A stretch of DNA of 64,000 nucleotides from Candidatus Rubrimentiphilum sp. (GTDB lineage Bacteria; Vulcanimicrobiota; Vulcanimicrobiia; Vulcanimicrobiales; Vulcanimicrobiaceae): NCBI GenBank assembly GCA_035710515.1, contig DASTDE010000001.1, positions 806,001 through 870,000 of the forward strand, given 5' to 3'. The stretch's first letter is position 1. Each line of letters opens with the position of its first letter. Positions 17,286 to 25,409 of the stretch are shown here, one piece after another. A program made the translations under genes and the position numbers. The notes under the pieces are model-generated. The model searched no databases. It saw only the letters and a list, made by a program, of their open reading frames with translations, and had not been told where the DNA came from.

Positions 17286-17921
17286 ATGCGTACGGCTTAT
17301 CACGAGGCGCTGGAATCTACTCGGCTCGACGTCGTTCGGCTTGGCGCGCTCGCCGGCGACGCCGTTCGCGTCGCCGTGGATGCGCTTGAGCGGCGCGATA
17401 CGTCGGCTGCCGCGCGCGTCGTCGCGGGCGACGACATGATCGACGATCTGCGCCGCAAGATCGAAGCGTCGTGCATCGAGCTGATTTGGCGCCAGCAACC
17501 GGTGGCGGGCGAGCTGCGTGAGATCGCGGCGATGCTCGAAATTGCCACCGACTTGGAGCGCGTCGGCGACTACGGCGTGGACATCGCCAAGCATGCCATC
17601 AAACTCGCGGACGTCCCATTGCGCCCGGTACGCGTCGAGATCGATCGCATTGCCAACCTTGCGCATGCGACACTGGTGGACGCCATGCGCGCCTATACGG
17701 AACGCGACGCGGAGTTAGCTTCGCGGGTGATCGAAGAGGACGATGAAATCGATCGGCAGTACAAACGCGGCGTGCAGGCGCTCGAAGGGGAGATGCAGGC
17801 CGACCCGGAGATGGTGCCGGCCGGTGCGCGCATTCTCTTTGTACTGGCAGAGCTGGAGCGCGTCGGGGACCGGGCGAACAACATCGCCTGGCATACAAAG
17901 GAAATGACCGGGGACATTTGA
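17286..17921 (+). CDS. phoU: PhoU-family phosphate signalling protein
   Basis: A 211-residue all-helical protein with the two PhoU repeats, each carrying the metal-binding E-D-D pattern and a C-terminal ATDLERVGDYGVDIA or AELERVGDRANNIA motif. PhoU damps phosphate uptake through Pst and PhoR. No pst or phoBR genes are in the window, so it is separated from its usual partners. The start could be the ATG at 17286 (probably leaderless) or the in-frame GTG at 17280. It overlaps the aminotransferase by TTGA. Confidence 0.88.
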   Translation: MRTAYHEALESTRLDVVRLGALAGDAVRVAVDALERRDTSAAARVVAGDDMIDDLRRKIEASCIELIWRQQPVAGELREIAAMLEIATDLERVGDYGVDIAKHAIKLADVPLRPVRVEIDRIANLAHATLVDAMRAYTERDAELASRVIEEDDEIDRQYKRGVQALEGEMQADPEMVPAGARILFVLAELERVGDRANNIAWHTKEMTGDI

Positions 17922-19042
17922 CGACCCCGCTCCCACGCGAACTCTTCGCAGTCACCGAATCCTTTACGTATCTCAATCACGCCGCCGTCGGCGTTCTCCC
18001 GCAGCCAACGCATCATGCACTGGAAGGGTTTCTTGCGGCGCATGCGGCGGGCGGCGTCATGGGCACGTTTGCCTACGAGCGCAAAATGCCGGAGTACCGC
18101 GCGCGCATCGCGCGTTTTATCGGCGCCCGGGCCGGCGAGATCGCAGTCTTGCGCAACACCGGCGATGGCGCGAATGCGATTGCGGGCGGCGTGTCATGGG
18201 CGCCGGGCGATGAGCTGATCCTGCCCGACAACGAATTCCCCGCCAACGTTCAGGCTTGGCTGCGTCTGCGTAAACTCGGCGTGAACGTGCGCTTTGTGAA
18301 TTCCCAGCAAGCGCGTTTGACTCCGGACGTCTTACGCGAGCACATTTCGCCGCGAACGAAGGTGGTCGCCGTCTCGTGGGTCTCGTTCGAGGATGGCTAT
18401 CGCCACGATCTCGCGGCGCTCGCCGAGGTCGCTCATAGCGTGGGCGCGCTTTTTTGCGTCGATGCTATTCAGGGCCTGGGCGCCTTCCCGCTTGACGTAC
18501 AAGCCTGTAACATCGACGCGCTGTATTCGGGAGGCGCGAAATGGCTGCTCGCCTTACAAGGCGTCAGCTTCTTGTACGTTCGCGCAGATCTGATCGAACG
18601 CTTGGAGCTTGCGTCGCCGGGCTGGCGTTCGACCGCGGACATGTGGGATTTCCTGGAGTACGACCAGCCTTTTGTGGCGGACGCGACGCGCTTTGAGGGT
18701 GGAACGCCGAATTTTATCGGAGCGCTCTCCTTGGCGGAATCCATCGACGTGATCGACCGTGCGGGAACTTCACAGATCGCCGCGCACGTTCTTGAGCTGA
18801 CGGATCGCCTCGTGGACGGATTGAAACGGCTAGGCGCGCACATCGCAAGCGTGCGCGGTGAAGGCGAATCGTCGGGGATCGTGACCTTTATGCTGCCGGA
18901 CACGGATTCGGTCGAGCTCGGCAGGAAACTCCAGCACGAAGGTTTCGTTACGACTTACCGCGCGGGCGGAGTTCGCGTCGCGCCGCACGGTTACAACACG
19001 CACGAAGAAATCGATGCGCTGCTCCAAGCGATTGGCGCATAG
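17918..19042 (+). CDS. class V aminotransferase (cysteine desulfurase-like)
   Basis: A 374-residue PLP enzyme of the NifS-like fold. It has the N-terminal TYLNHAAVGVLP, a VSWVSFEDGYRHDL strand, the cofactor aspartate in FCVDAIQGLGAF and the PLP lysine in YSGGAKWLLALQG. No conserved desulfurase cysteine loop is obvious, so it may be an aminotransferase, lyase or epimerase of this group rather than IscS. TTG start overlapping the phoU stop. Confidence 0.82.
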   Translation: MTTPLPRELFAVTESFTYLNHAAVGVLPQPTHHALEGFLAAHAAGGVMGTFAYERKMPEYRARIARFIGARAGEIAVLRNTGDGANAIAGGVSWAPGDELILPDNEFPANVQAWLRLRKLGVNVRFVNSQQARLTPDVLREHISPRTKVVAVSWVSFEDGYRHDLAALAEVAHSVGALFCVDAIQGLGAFPLDVQACNIDALYSGGAKWLLALQGVSFLYVRADLIERLELASPGWRSTADMWDFLEYDQPFVADATRFEGGTPNFIGALSLAESIDVIDRAGTSQIAAHVLELTDRLVDGLKRLGAHIASVRGEGESSGIVTFMLPDTDSVELGRKLQHEGFVTTYRAGGVRVAPHGYNTHEEIDALLQAIGA

Positions 19043-19053
19043 AGAAAGGAAGC

Positions 19054-19713
19054 ATGATGCTCCCGCTGATGTTTTTGCTGGCGGCCGCGACCGCACCCGC
19101 GGCGCCCGCCGACGGGGTCTACACGTACACGGTGACCGTCGCCGGAGAAAGCACGGGAAAGACGGCCATCACGCTGACGCATACGGCGGCCGGCGTGCAG
19201 CTGACCGAATCGGCGGCCGGCTCGTTCGGCGGTTCGGATTTTTCGGCCACGTCGAGTCTGGCGCTGGACGGGACGCTGGCGCCCGCGAGCTATTCGGCGA
19301 TCTACAATCCGCCGGGCCGGACCGTTCACGCCGCGATTGCGTTTAACGGGGCCACCGCGAACGAAACCGCCGACAATGGCGCGCTAAAGTTCAATCTTGG
19401 CGCGGATACCAAACACTTTGTAGTGCTGGACGGCACGCTCTTTTCGGGTTTCTTTATTCTGCCGGCGCAACTGCAAGCGTGGAGCACGCCGCCGGTCATG
19501 GCGCTCTCGCCGATGTTCGGCCATGCCGGTTCGATTGCCGTAGACGCGGCGCTCAGAGCCGATCGTCCCAAAGGCGTTCCCGCCCGCGACCTCGCGCTGT
19601 CCGTCAGCGATCCCGTGCAGTTCACGCTGTGGTACGATCCGTCGACGCTTATCGTCGACGAGCTCGACGTGCCGCTGCAGAGCGCATCGTACGTGCGCTC
19701 AGGCGCGCGTTAA
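19054..19713 (+). CDS. exported protein of unknown function
   Basis: A 219-residue protein with a signal peptide (residues 1-18, hydrophobic, ending around APA) and a beta-rich mature part that begins GVYTYTVTVAGESTG. This is suggestive of a periplasmic lipocalin- or DUF3108-like barrel, but I cannot assign it. GAAAGGA lies upstream of two consecutive ATGs. The 3' end overlaps the convergent methyltransferase by 15 bases. Confidence 0.65.
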   Translation: MMLPLMFLLAAATAPAAPADGVYTYTVTVAGESTGKTAITLTHTAAGVQLTESAAGSFGGSDFSATSSLALDGTLAPASYSAIYNPPGRTVHAAIAFNGATANETADNGALKFNLGADTKHFVVLDGTLFSGFFILPAQLQAWSTPPVMALSPMFGHAGSIAVDAALRADRPKGVPARDLALSVSDPVQFTLWYDPSTLIVDELDVPLQSASYVRSGAR

Positions 19714-20502
19714 GAGTATCTCCGAATAGTCGCGCGTGAGAAGATCGTCCGCGGCGCATGCGATCGGGCGCCGGCGGCGCTCGTCCAACCGCTGGAGCGC
19801 AAAGTTCCACTGTTCGAAGCGGCGCAGCTCCGCCGCCGGATCGTAACCGGCACTGCGCAAGAACTTCGGACAAAACTCCATGAGCACCATCAGCGGATGC
19901 GCTGCGTCCGCGAAGAGCGTCAGCCCGCCGTTGAGAATCCACGTTTCGGCGCCCTCAGCGTCGATTTTTACGAAATCAAAAGAAGTGCCGCGCGCTTGTA
20001 TGAGAGCGTCCACCGTCGTCACTTCAACCCTTAAGGCTTCGCGTTCCGATTCGCGCAGCTGCTCGATCTGCTGCAAACCCGCAACGAGCGTACCGCCGCC
20101 CCGATGGCGCTGCGCGCGGGCAAACTCAGCGAAACCGGCTGTCTCTCCGACCGCTCTGCGGTCGATAGTAGCGCGATCGGCAAAACCGTTGATTTCGACG
20201 TTGTCCTCGGCGATTTGCGCCAGATCGGGATCGCACTCAAAGGCGTAAACTGAACCGGCGGGGCCGGTTTGCCGCGCGAGCAGTAAGGTAAAGTAGCCGA
20301 CGTTCGCGCCGATCTCGAGCACATGCATTCCCGGCCTAATCACGTGGCGCAGCGTGGCCTCGGTCCACTCTTCCCACACCCCGTCGAGAATCAGGTGCGG
20401 TGAAATGCAGACGTCATTTGAATCCACGTACATCTTGAAGCCGTTGGCGGTTCGTATAAGGACGCGGTTTCCGCCGACGAAAGTGCCGGGGGTTCTGGCC
20501 AT
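19699..20502 (-). CDS. FkbM-family SAM-dependent methyltransferase
   Basis: A 267-residue protein with the SAM-binding motif VLEIGANVGYFTLLLA, the acidic strand VYAFECDPD and the FkbM signature FVKIDAEGAE. Members usually O-methylate sugars or polyketides, and the acceptor is unknown here. The C-terminal part contains extra R-rich sequence. The ATG at 20502 is preferred to that at 20517 because the first five residues of the longer form look unconserved. It diverges from the DUF1264 gene. Confidence 0.85.
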   Translation of the reverse strand: MARTPGTFVGGNRVLIRTANGFKMYVDSNDVCISPHLILDGVWEEWTEATLRHVIRPGMHVLEIGANVGYFTLLLARQTGPAGSVYAFECDPDLAQIAEDNVEINGFADRATIDRRAVGETAGFAEFARAQRHRGGGTLVAGLQQIEQLRESEREALRVEVTTVDALIQARGTSFDFVKIDAEGAETWILNGGLTLFADAAHPLMVLMEFCPKFLRSAGYDPAAELRRFEQWNFALQRLDERRRRPIACAADDLLTRDYSEILLTRA

Positions 20503-20562
20503 GACTCCCGCTTGCACGGATTTTCGGCCGCTTCCTGGAAGATGGGCTTATCGGAGGTGCTC

Positions 20563-21078
20563 ATGAACAAATCCCTGATCGCCCTGGTAATTTCTCTTGC
20601 GTTCGGCCTTGGTTTCTTCGCTTCGCGTCTGCAGCCGAACGTCGCGTCCGCGTCGCCGGCCGGCATGCCGTCTGCGGGTTGGACGCTGCACATCGACGCC
20701 CTGAAACACTTCGGCCCCGGCCACCCGACTCAGATCGCGCACCATTGGTGCAAGGGCGGACTCGCCGGCGGCATCCTGGAGTGTCAGATCTACGACTCGG
20801 ACGCTTCAAACGCGCGGCTGGTAGAGATCGAAACGATCGTCCCGGCCGCCGTCTGGAAGGCGTTTCCGAAATCCGAGCAAGCGCTGTGGCACTACCACCG
20901 CGTGGAGATTCCGCTCGTTCACGCCACGCTTCCCGGAATGCCGCCGGCGCAGCAGAAGAAAGTCGTCGCGTCGCTGTTGGAGACGTACGGCAAGATTTGG
21001 ATGCTCTGGGATCCGGAGAGCACGAAAGACGGCATGCCGACGGGGACGCCGTCGATCGTGGTATTACCGGCGCACTAA
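20563..21078 (+). CDS. exported DUF1264 protein
   Basis: A 171-residue protein with an N-terminal hydrophobic segment (about 5-22) that is likely a signal anchor. The rest matches the DUF1264 (OBAP-like) pattern: HHWCKGG, LECQIYDSD, NARLVEIETIV, FPKSEQALWHYHRVEIP and YGKIWMLWDP. The family's role is not established. The ATG at 20563 has GGAGG upstream. It is convergent with the ATP-grasp-like gene, with 4 bases between the stops. Confidence 0.82.
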   Translation: MNKSLIALVISLAFGLGFFASRLQPNVASASPAGMPSAGWTLHIDALKHFGPGHPTQIAHHWCKGGLAGGILECQIYDSDASNARLVEIETIVPAAVWKAFPKSEQALWHYHRVEIPLVHATLPGMPPAQQKKVVASLLETYGKIWMLWDPESTKDGMPTGTPSIVVLPAH

Positions 21079-21082
21079 CGCC

Positions 21083-22516
21083 TTAGTTGCCGTCGGGTTT
21101 TATGATGCTGGGCGCCATGACCGCATCGGTCATGCCGTGAATTAAACGTTTGTCCGCGGGCGCGACCGTGGCGAGAATTCCACCCAGCTGAACCGCGTCG
21201 TTGACCACAAAGAAGTACGGACACAGACGCACGCGGCCGTCGAACGTGCGCACTTCGTCGGCGGCGCGGTCAAGGTAGGTCTGGCGCACGCGCTTTCCTT
21301 TATAGAAGCGCTGCAGAATACGCGGCGTGTGGTCGTATTCGCGGATCGCTTCCTGTAAGGTCGCGACCCATTCGTCCTTGGTCAGATCGTTGGCCACGCG
21401 AACGCCGCGCGATCCCCACGCCAACTCTGAAAAACCGGAAGGCTTGACCACGTAATCGCGTTCGGTTTTCGTGAGCTCCGCCAGTTGCATCCAATCCGAA
21501 ACGGGCGTGCCGTTCGCTTCGAGTCCGGCTATTACGGCTTGCGGCGGAAGCGGTCGCGGATCGATTACCCACGTCTCCGGAAAGAGCTGCTTCAGATGGT
21601 CGTAGGCGGCGCTGCCCATCTCGGCTTTCCACAGTTTGGCCAGCGCGGGATGATGGAACAGCGCGAAGGCAAGTTTTTCCTCGAGTTGCGCTTTCGGCGG
21701 AGGCGTCATCGTCACGCGATTGTGCCGCGCGGAGTAGAGCATGAGTTCTTGTTTCGGTACGTTGAGCAGATCGAAGAGCTCGAAGTTCCGGTAGAGCGCG
21801 TCGATCTTTTGCTCGCGGCCGTCGGGCAGGCGCACGAAAAGCGCCTCCTCGGTGAAGAGTATCTCCTGCGGCTTGCAAAGATAAGCGTCAAGTTGCGCCA
21901 CGCGCACCAGCGCATCGGCCATCCACTGCATCTCCGGCCGGTAATCACCGGATTCGTCCGAGACGACGATCGCAAGGGCGGGTTTTTCTTTTCCGGTCGC
22001 CGATTCGATCATCGCGGCAAACGATCGGGCGATGCCGTCGGCTCCGCCCACGCTGTCCATGCCGAGCTTGCAATACGCCTCGGACATCGCACCTAAGAAG
22101 CCCATGCCGCCCGGCACGCTGTCGAGCTCGCTGGAGATGAATCCATCGTCGGTGAGAATTAAGTCCGGACGAATAATGCCGGGCAGATCTTGCCGGAAGC
22201 GATTCTGGCGTGAAAGCCGGATAATGTGCTCGGGTTTCCCGCGATCCAGATATTCGGCGATGAACGCTGGAGCGGTGCCGCGCGCGCTTCGATTATAGAG
22301 CGCATTCAGCGCGCGATAGAAGAGCAGAAGGTTGTTGCCGATCGTTTCGATCCGCTCGAGCGTGCGCGGCGATAATGCAAACGGCTCGGGGCTGATGCGC
22401 CACGGGATCCGCTCGTCTGCGGTTTCTACCTTAAACAGTCCGGACGGGATCGCGTCGTAAAGAAAGTGCGCTTGGTCGCGAGCCGTGAGATTGGGGGCGT
22501 AAGCCGTACAGGGCAT
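21083..22516 (-). CDS. ATP-grasp-like protein, unassigned
   Basis: A 477-residue cytosolic protein. The region RDYVVKPSGFSELAWGSRGV (about 355-375) looks like an ATP-grasp nucleotide-binding strand and loop. Later LQRFYKGKRVRQTYLD and VRLCPYFFVV fit the second half of such a domain, and the N-terminal half has LTDDGFISSELDSVPGG. The order recalls glutathionylspermidine synthase or circularly permuted ATP-grasp ligases, which join a carboxylate to an amine or thiol. I cannot name substrates. The ATG at 22516 is chosen; the next upstream start would lie at 22558. A long hairpin lies in its leader at 22628-22710. Confidence 0.6.
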   Translation of the reverse strand: MPCTAYAPNLTARDQAHFLYDAIPSGLFKVETADERIPWRISPEPFALSPRTLERIETIGNNLLLFYRALNALYNRSARGTAPAFIAEYLDRGKPEHIIRLSRQNRFRQDLPGIIRPDLILTDDGFISSELDSVPGGMGFLGAMSEAYCKLGMDSVGGADGIARSFAAMIESATGKEKPALAIVVSDESGDYRPEMQWMADALVRVAQLDAYLCKPQEILFTEEALFVRLPDGREQKIDALYRNFELFDLLNVPKQELMLYSARHNRVTMTPPPKAQLEEKLAFALFHHPALAKLWKAEMGSAAYDHLKQLFPETWVIDPRPLPPQAVIAGLEANGTPVSDWMQLAELTKTERDYVVKPSGFSELAWGSRGVRVANDLTKDEWVATLQEAIREYDHTPRILQRFYKGKRVRQTYLDRAADEVRTFDGRVRLCPYFFVVNDAVQLGGILATVAPADKRLIHGMTDAVMAPSIIKPDGN

Positions 22517-22627
22517 GCAGTTAGCCTCGACAGCCGTCGGGGATCTTGGACATGCCAAACGCTATGTAGAGTCGCCGCATCAAAGCCTTAAAATACCCCG
22601 ATTGCCCGTTTGGGTTGCACCACTTGG

Positions 22628-22710
22628 CGAGGCTAGGAACCGGGATAGCCCGGCGCTCGCTTTTTGGTCAGGTTAATCGCTCGGCCGGACTATCCCGGCT
22701 TCCAGCCTCG
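22628..22710 (-). promoter_or_regulatory. long imperfect hairpin in the leader of the ATP-grasp-like gene
   Basis: Arms 22628-22654 and 22684-22710 are inverted copies of 27 bases that match at 23 positions, sharing CGAGGCT, CCGGGATAG and CCGGC. The loop is 29 bases. It lies between a gene ending at 22717 and the ATG at 22516, so on the minus strand it would form in the 5' leader or read-through RNA. It could be an attenuator, a riboswitch stem or a repeat. No U-tract follows it on that strand. The remaining bases to 22516 show nothing else clear. Confidence 0.55.
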
Positions 22711-22716
22711 GCTGAC

Positions 22717-23106
22717 CTACTTGACGGTGATGGCCCCCGGAGTAAGGAGGGCGCTCTCGACGTGGACCAGGCCGCCCCGGTAGACCAGCGTCAGATGGAG
22801 GGTACCATCCAGCCCGACGCGGCTTAAGGCCACGTCCTCGATGACGCGCGAAGCGGTCTCGCCGGCGATGAACTGCAGCGTGCTTTGCTGGGTGAACGAG
22901 CCGCGCGCCGTGGCATACGTCGCCACAACTTGGACCGGCAAATCGTGCCCGGCGGCCGCAGCTGCTTCGCCCGAGACGCAGTAGCTGGCGGTCAGCGGCG
23001 TGCCCTTGATGGGAAGCGTTTCACGCGTGCAGCGCCCGGTCTGTGCCGAAGCGGCGCTCGCAACGCAGAGCGCAAGGAGAAGCGTGAGGGACGAGCGGCG
23101 ATACAT
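22717..23106 (-). CDS. small exported protein of unknown function
   Basis: A 129-residue protein with a standard signal peptide (RRSSLTLLLALCVASAASA) from the ATG at 23106. The mature domain is small and beta-rich, with two cysteines (GRCTRE and SYCVSG). No family is recognised. The frame is open further upstream to 23199, but the signal peptide fixes the start. It diverges from the HAD gene at 23208. Confidence 0.68.
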   Translation of the reverse strand: MYRRSSLTLLLALCVASAASAQTGRCTRETLPIKGTPLTASYCVSGEAAAAAGHDLPVQVVATYATARGSFTQQSTLQFIAGETASRVIEDVALSRVGLDGTLHLTLVYRGGLVHVESALLTPGAITVK

Positions 23107-23207
23107 GCTACAGAAGTCTCCATTAAGGACAACGAGAGCTGCGCCTTCAAAGGTTGCATGCCGGCCCGGCGGGCCTTCTTTTGACGCGAGGGTATACAAT
23201 CTTACCG

Positions 23208-24026
23208 ATGTCTTTTGACCTGATCGCGCTGGACCTCGACGGAACGCTCCTGGATTCGCAGGAGCGGGTTTCGCCGCGTAACCGGCGCGCCATCGAGGCC
23301 GCGCTGGCTTCCGGCATCCGCATCGTACTCGTGACGGGCCGCGGCGTAGATATGCCGATTCGCGTCAGCAGCGAGCTCGGATTGAATCTGCCGGTGATCT
23401 GCTGTCACGGCGCGCTGACGAAAGACTTCGGAGCGAACCGTACGCTCGGACATATTCCGGTTCCGCTGCAATATGCCAAACCCATGGTCGAATTCTCGGA
23501 GCGCGAAGGACTTTCGATTGCAATCTATGCCGAAGAAAGTTTTTACCGGCTCGAAGGTTCGAAGCTGCACATGGACGACATGCGCGGCCCGGCTTGGAAA
23601 ACCGTCACTACATTTGCGGATGTGCTGCACACCGCGCCGACGTTCATCCGTTTCATGGGGCGGGAATCGGTGGCGGCCATGGAGCGAGAGTTCTGCGATC
23701 TGCCGCTGCACTTCAAATACGAGACGTGGCTCGACTTCGTCGAGTGCGCGGTCACGAGCCGCGATGCGACCAAACAGCGTGCGCTCGCGCGACTGTGCGC
23801 GGACTTTCAAATTCCGGCCGAACGCGTACTGGCCATTGGGGACTCGCGGAACGACGTGCCGATGCTGCGATGGGCGGGTGCGGGTGTTGCCATGGGCAAC
23901 GCGCTGCCGGAAGTGCGCGAGGCAGTCAAATTCGTCACGGCCAGTAACGAAGAAGACGGCGTGGCATTGGCGATCGAGCGTTTTGCATTGACGCCGGATC
24001 CGCAAAAGAAAAAGCGTATCGCGTGA
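23208..24026 (+). CDS. Cof-type HAD phosphatase
   Basis: A 272-residue HAD hydrolase of subfamily IIB. It has motif I IALDLDGTLLDS, motif II VLVTGRG, an inserted cap (about 80-190), the lysine in TKQRALARL and the C-terminal GDSRNDVPMLRWAGAGVAMGNA. Members dephosphorylate sugar phosphates or flavin precursors; the substrate is unknown. A TATACAAT sequence lies just upstream, possibly a -10 box, with no matching -35. GTGA overlap with moaD. Confidence 0.87.
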   Translation: MSFDLIALDLDGTLLDSQERVSPRNRRAIEAALASGIRIVLVTGRGVDMPIRVSSELGLNLPVICCHGALTKDFGANRTLGHIPVPLQYAKPMVEFSEREGLSIAIYAEESFYRLEGSKLHMDDMRGPAWKTVTTFADVLHTAPTFIRFMGRESVAAMEREFCDLPLHFKYETWLDFVECAVTSRDATKQRALARLCADFQIPAERVLAIGDSRNDVPMLRWAGAGVAMGNALPEVREAVKFVTASNEEDGVALAIERFALTPDPQKKKRIA

Positions 24027-24265
24027 AAGTGCGCGTGCTGGGGTTCGCGCGGCTGCGCGAGTTGCTCGGCGCATCGCGCGATGTGGACCTGCCGCCGGAC
24101 GCAACCGCTGCGACGCTTTGGAAGGCATTGGCTGAAGGCTGCGATGGATTGCCGGAGCTGGCGGGATCGACGCGCATCGCCCGCAATGGCCGTATCGTGA
24201 ATCCGTCGGAACCCCTTGCTGATGGCGACGAGATCGCGCTGCTGCCGCCGGTAGGCGGCGGGTAA
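24023..24265 (+). CDS. moaD: molybdopterin synthase sulfur carrier subunit
   Basis: MoaD is a ubiquitin-fold protein whose C-terminal glycine is thiocarboxylated and gives sulfur to MoaE for molybdopterin synthesis. It has 80 residues and ends LLPPVGGG, with the required GG. GTG start overlaps the HAD stop. It is directly followed by moaE (TAATG) and, two genes later, by the MoeB-like activator that would adenylate it. Confidence 0.92.
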   Translation: MKVRVLGFARLRELLGASRDVDLPPDATAATLWKALAEGCDGLPELAGSTRIARNGRIVNPSEPLADGDEIALLPPVGGG

Positions 24266-24696
24266 TGTTCGCCATCGTGCGCGAGCCGATCGACGTCGCG
24301 GCGATCGCGCAGAGTGTGCGCAGTGATGCCTGCGGGGCGGTCATTTCGTTTGCCGGGGTCGTGCGCGAGCGGTCCGATGACAACCGCGATGTGACCGGCC
24401 TGTCGTACGAAGCGCACGAGGCGATGGCGCGCGAAGAATTCGAACGGATTGCCGCCGAGGCGCGCGAGCGTTTCGGTCCGTGTGAGATCGCCATCGTGCA
24501 TCGCACCGGCGACTTGAAGGTCGGCGACGTCTCCGTCGCGGTGGCTGTGGCTGCTCCGCATCGCGCCGCTGCATTTGACGCTTGCGAATACGCAATCGAC
24601 GAACTGAAGCGCCGCGCGCCGATCTGGAAGAAAGAACATTATGTCAGCGGCGCCAGCACCTGGCGAACCAATCAAGAGGGCGCGGACCGGGCGTGA
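24265..24696 (+). CDS. moaE: molybdopterin synthase catalytic subunit
   Basis: MoaE converts cyclic pyranopterin monophosphate to molybdopterin with sulfur from MoaD. At 143 residues it has the family blocks GAVISFAGVVRERSDD, YEAHEAMA, IVHRTGDLKVGD and the C-terminal APIWKKEHYVSGASTW with the active-site lysine pair. The stop is overlapped by the GTG of the next gene. Confidence 0.95.
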   Translation: MFAIVREPIDVAAIAQSVRSDACGAVISFAGVVRERSDDNRDVTGLSYEAHEAMAREEFERIAAEARERFGPCEIAIVHRTGDLKVGDVSVAVAVAAPHRAAAFDACEYAIDELKRRAPIWKKEHYVSGASTWRTNQEGADRA

Positions 24697-25409
24697 AACT
24701 CGATCTCTTCCGGGTCACGGGCCGGCGCAATGAGGTCGCGGTCTTGGCGTACGAGCCGCGGCGCGCGCGCAACGTCTGGATCGTCGCCGGTCACGGGTAC
24801 TCCAGCTCGAAACAGAATCTCGACCTGCTCTGCTATTTTCTTGCAAGCCACGGTTACGGCGTGTTCAGTCTGGATTTTCCGGGACATAAACTTGGCGCCA
24901 GCGGCGGCAGGCTGGATGATCCGGACGACCTGTTGGACGCCATGGGAACCGTTGTATCGCATGTGCGCGACCGTCACGAGGGCCCCGTCTATGCGATGGG
25001 CCACAGCATGGGGGCGATGACGGCGATTCTTACCGCTGCCGCCGATCCCACTATCGCCGGCACGATCGCGATCGCGACCGGTTTTGGAAGGCCCACGGCG
25101 CTCGACGCGTTGCGCGAAAAAGGCGCTACGGACTTTCGCGCAGCCTATGTGGACGGATTGCCGCTACCGGATCTGGTTCGCGGCGTGGACGACAAATTCA
25201 ACGAAGCGCTGCCGAAATTGGCCGGGCGCCCGCAGCTCTACGTCGCCGCCGAGCGCGATGCGATGGTCAACCGGAGCAGCGTCGAAGACTTATATAACCG
25301 TGCTTCCGAACCAAAGACGTTCGTCACCGTCGCGAGCGATCACACCTACGCCGCCGAGAACGCGCGCGGCGAAGTGCTGCAATGGCTGAACGCATTGCAT
25401 CCCCGGTAG
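24693..25409 (+). CDS. alpha/beta hydrolase
   Basis: A 238-residue hydrolase with the nucleophile elbow GHSMGAMT (Ser near 103), an oxyanion segment IVAGHGYSSSKQNLD near the N terminus and the acid/histidine region AERDAMVN and SDHTYAAE. The start is a GTG that overlaps the moaE stop. The gene is embedded between moaE and the MoeB-like gene, overlapping the latter by 28 bases. An esterase or thioesterase connected with the cofactor pathway is possible, but nothing in the sequence shows it. Confidence 0.82.
   Translation: MKLDLFRVTGRRNEVAVLAYEPRRARNVWIVAGHGYSSSKQNLDLLCYFLASHGYGVFSLDFPGHKLGASGGRLDDPDDLLDAMGTVVSHVRDRHEGPVYAMGHSMGAMTAILTAAADPTIAGTIAIATGFGRPTALDALREKGATDFRAAYVDGLPLPDLVRGVDDKFNEALPKLAGRPQLYVAAERDAMVNRSSVEDLYNRASEPKTFVTVASDHTYAAENARGEVLQWLNALHPR

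Noticed and set aside
23202-24506. A 434-residue minus-strand frame
   Set aside because: It is antisense to the Cof-type HAD and moaD genes, with arginine-rich composition typical of GC-rich shadow frames.
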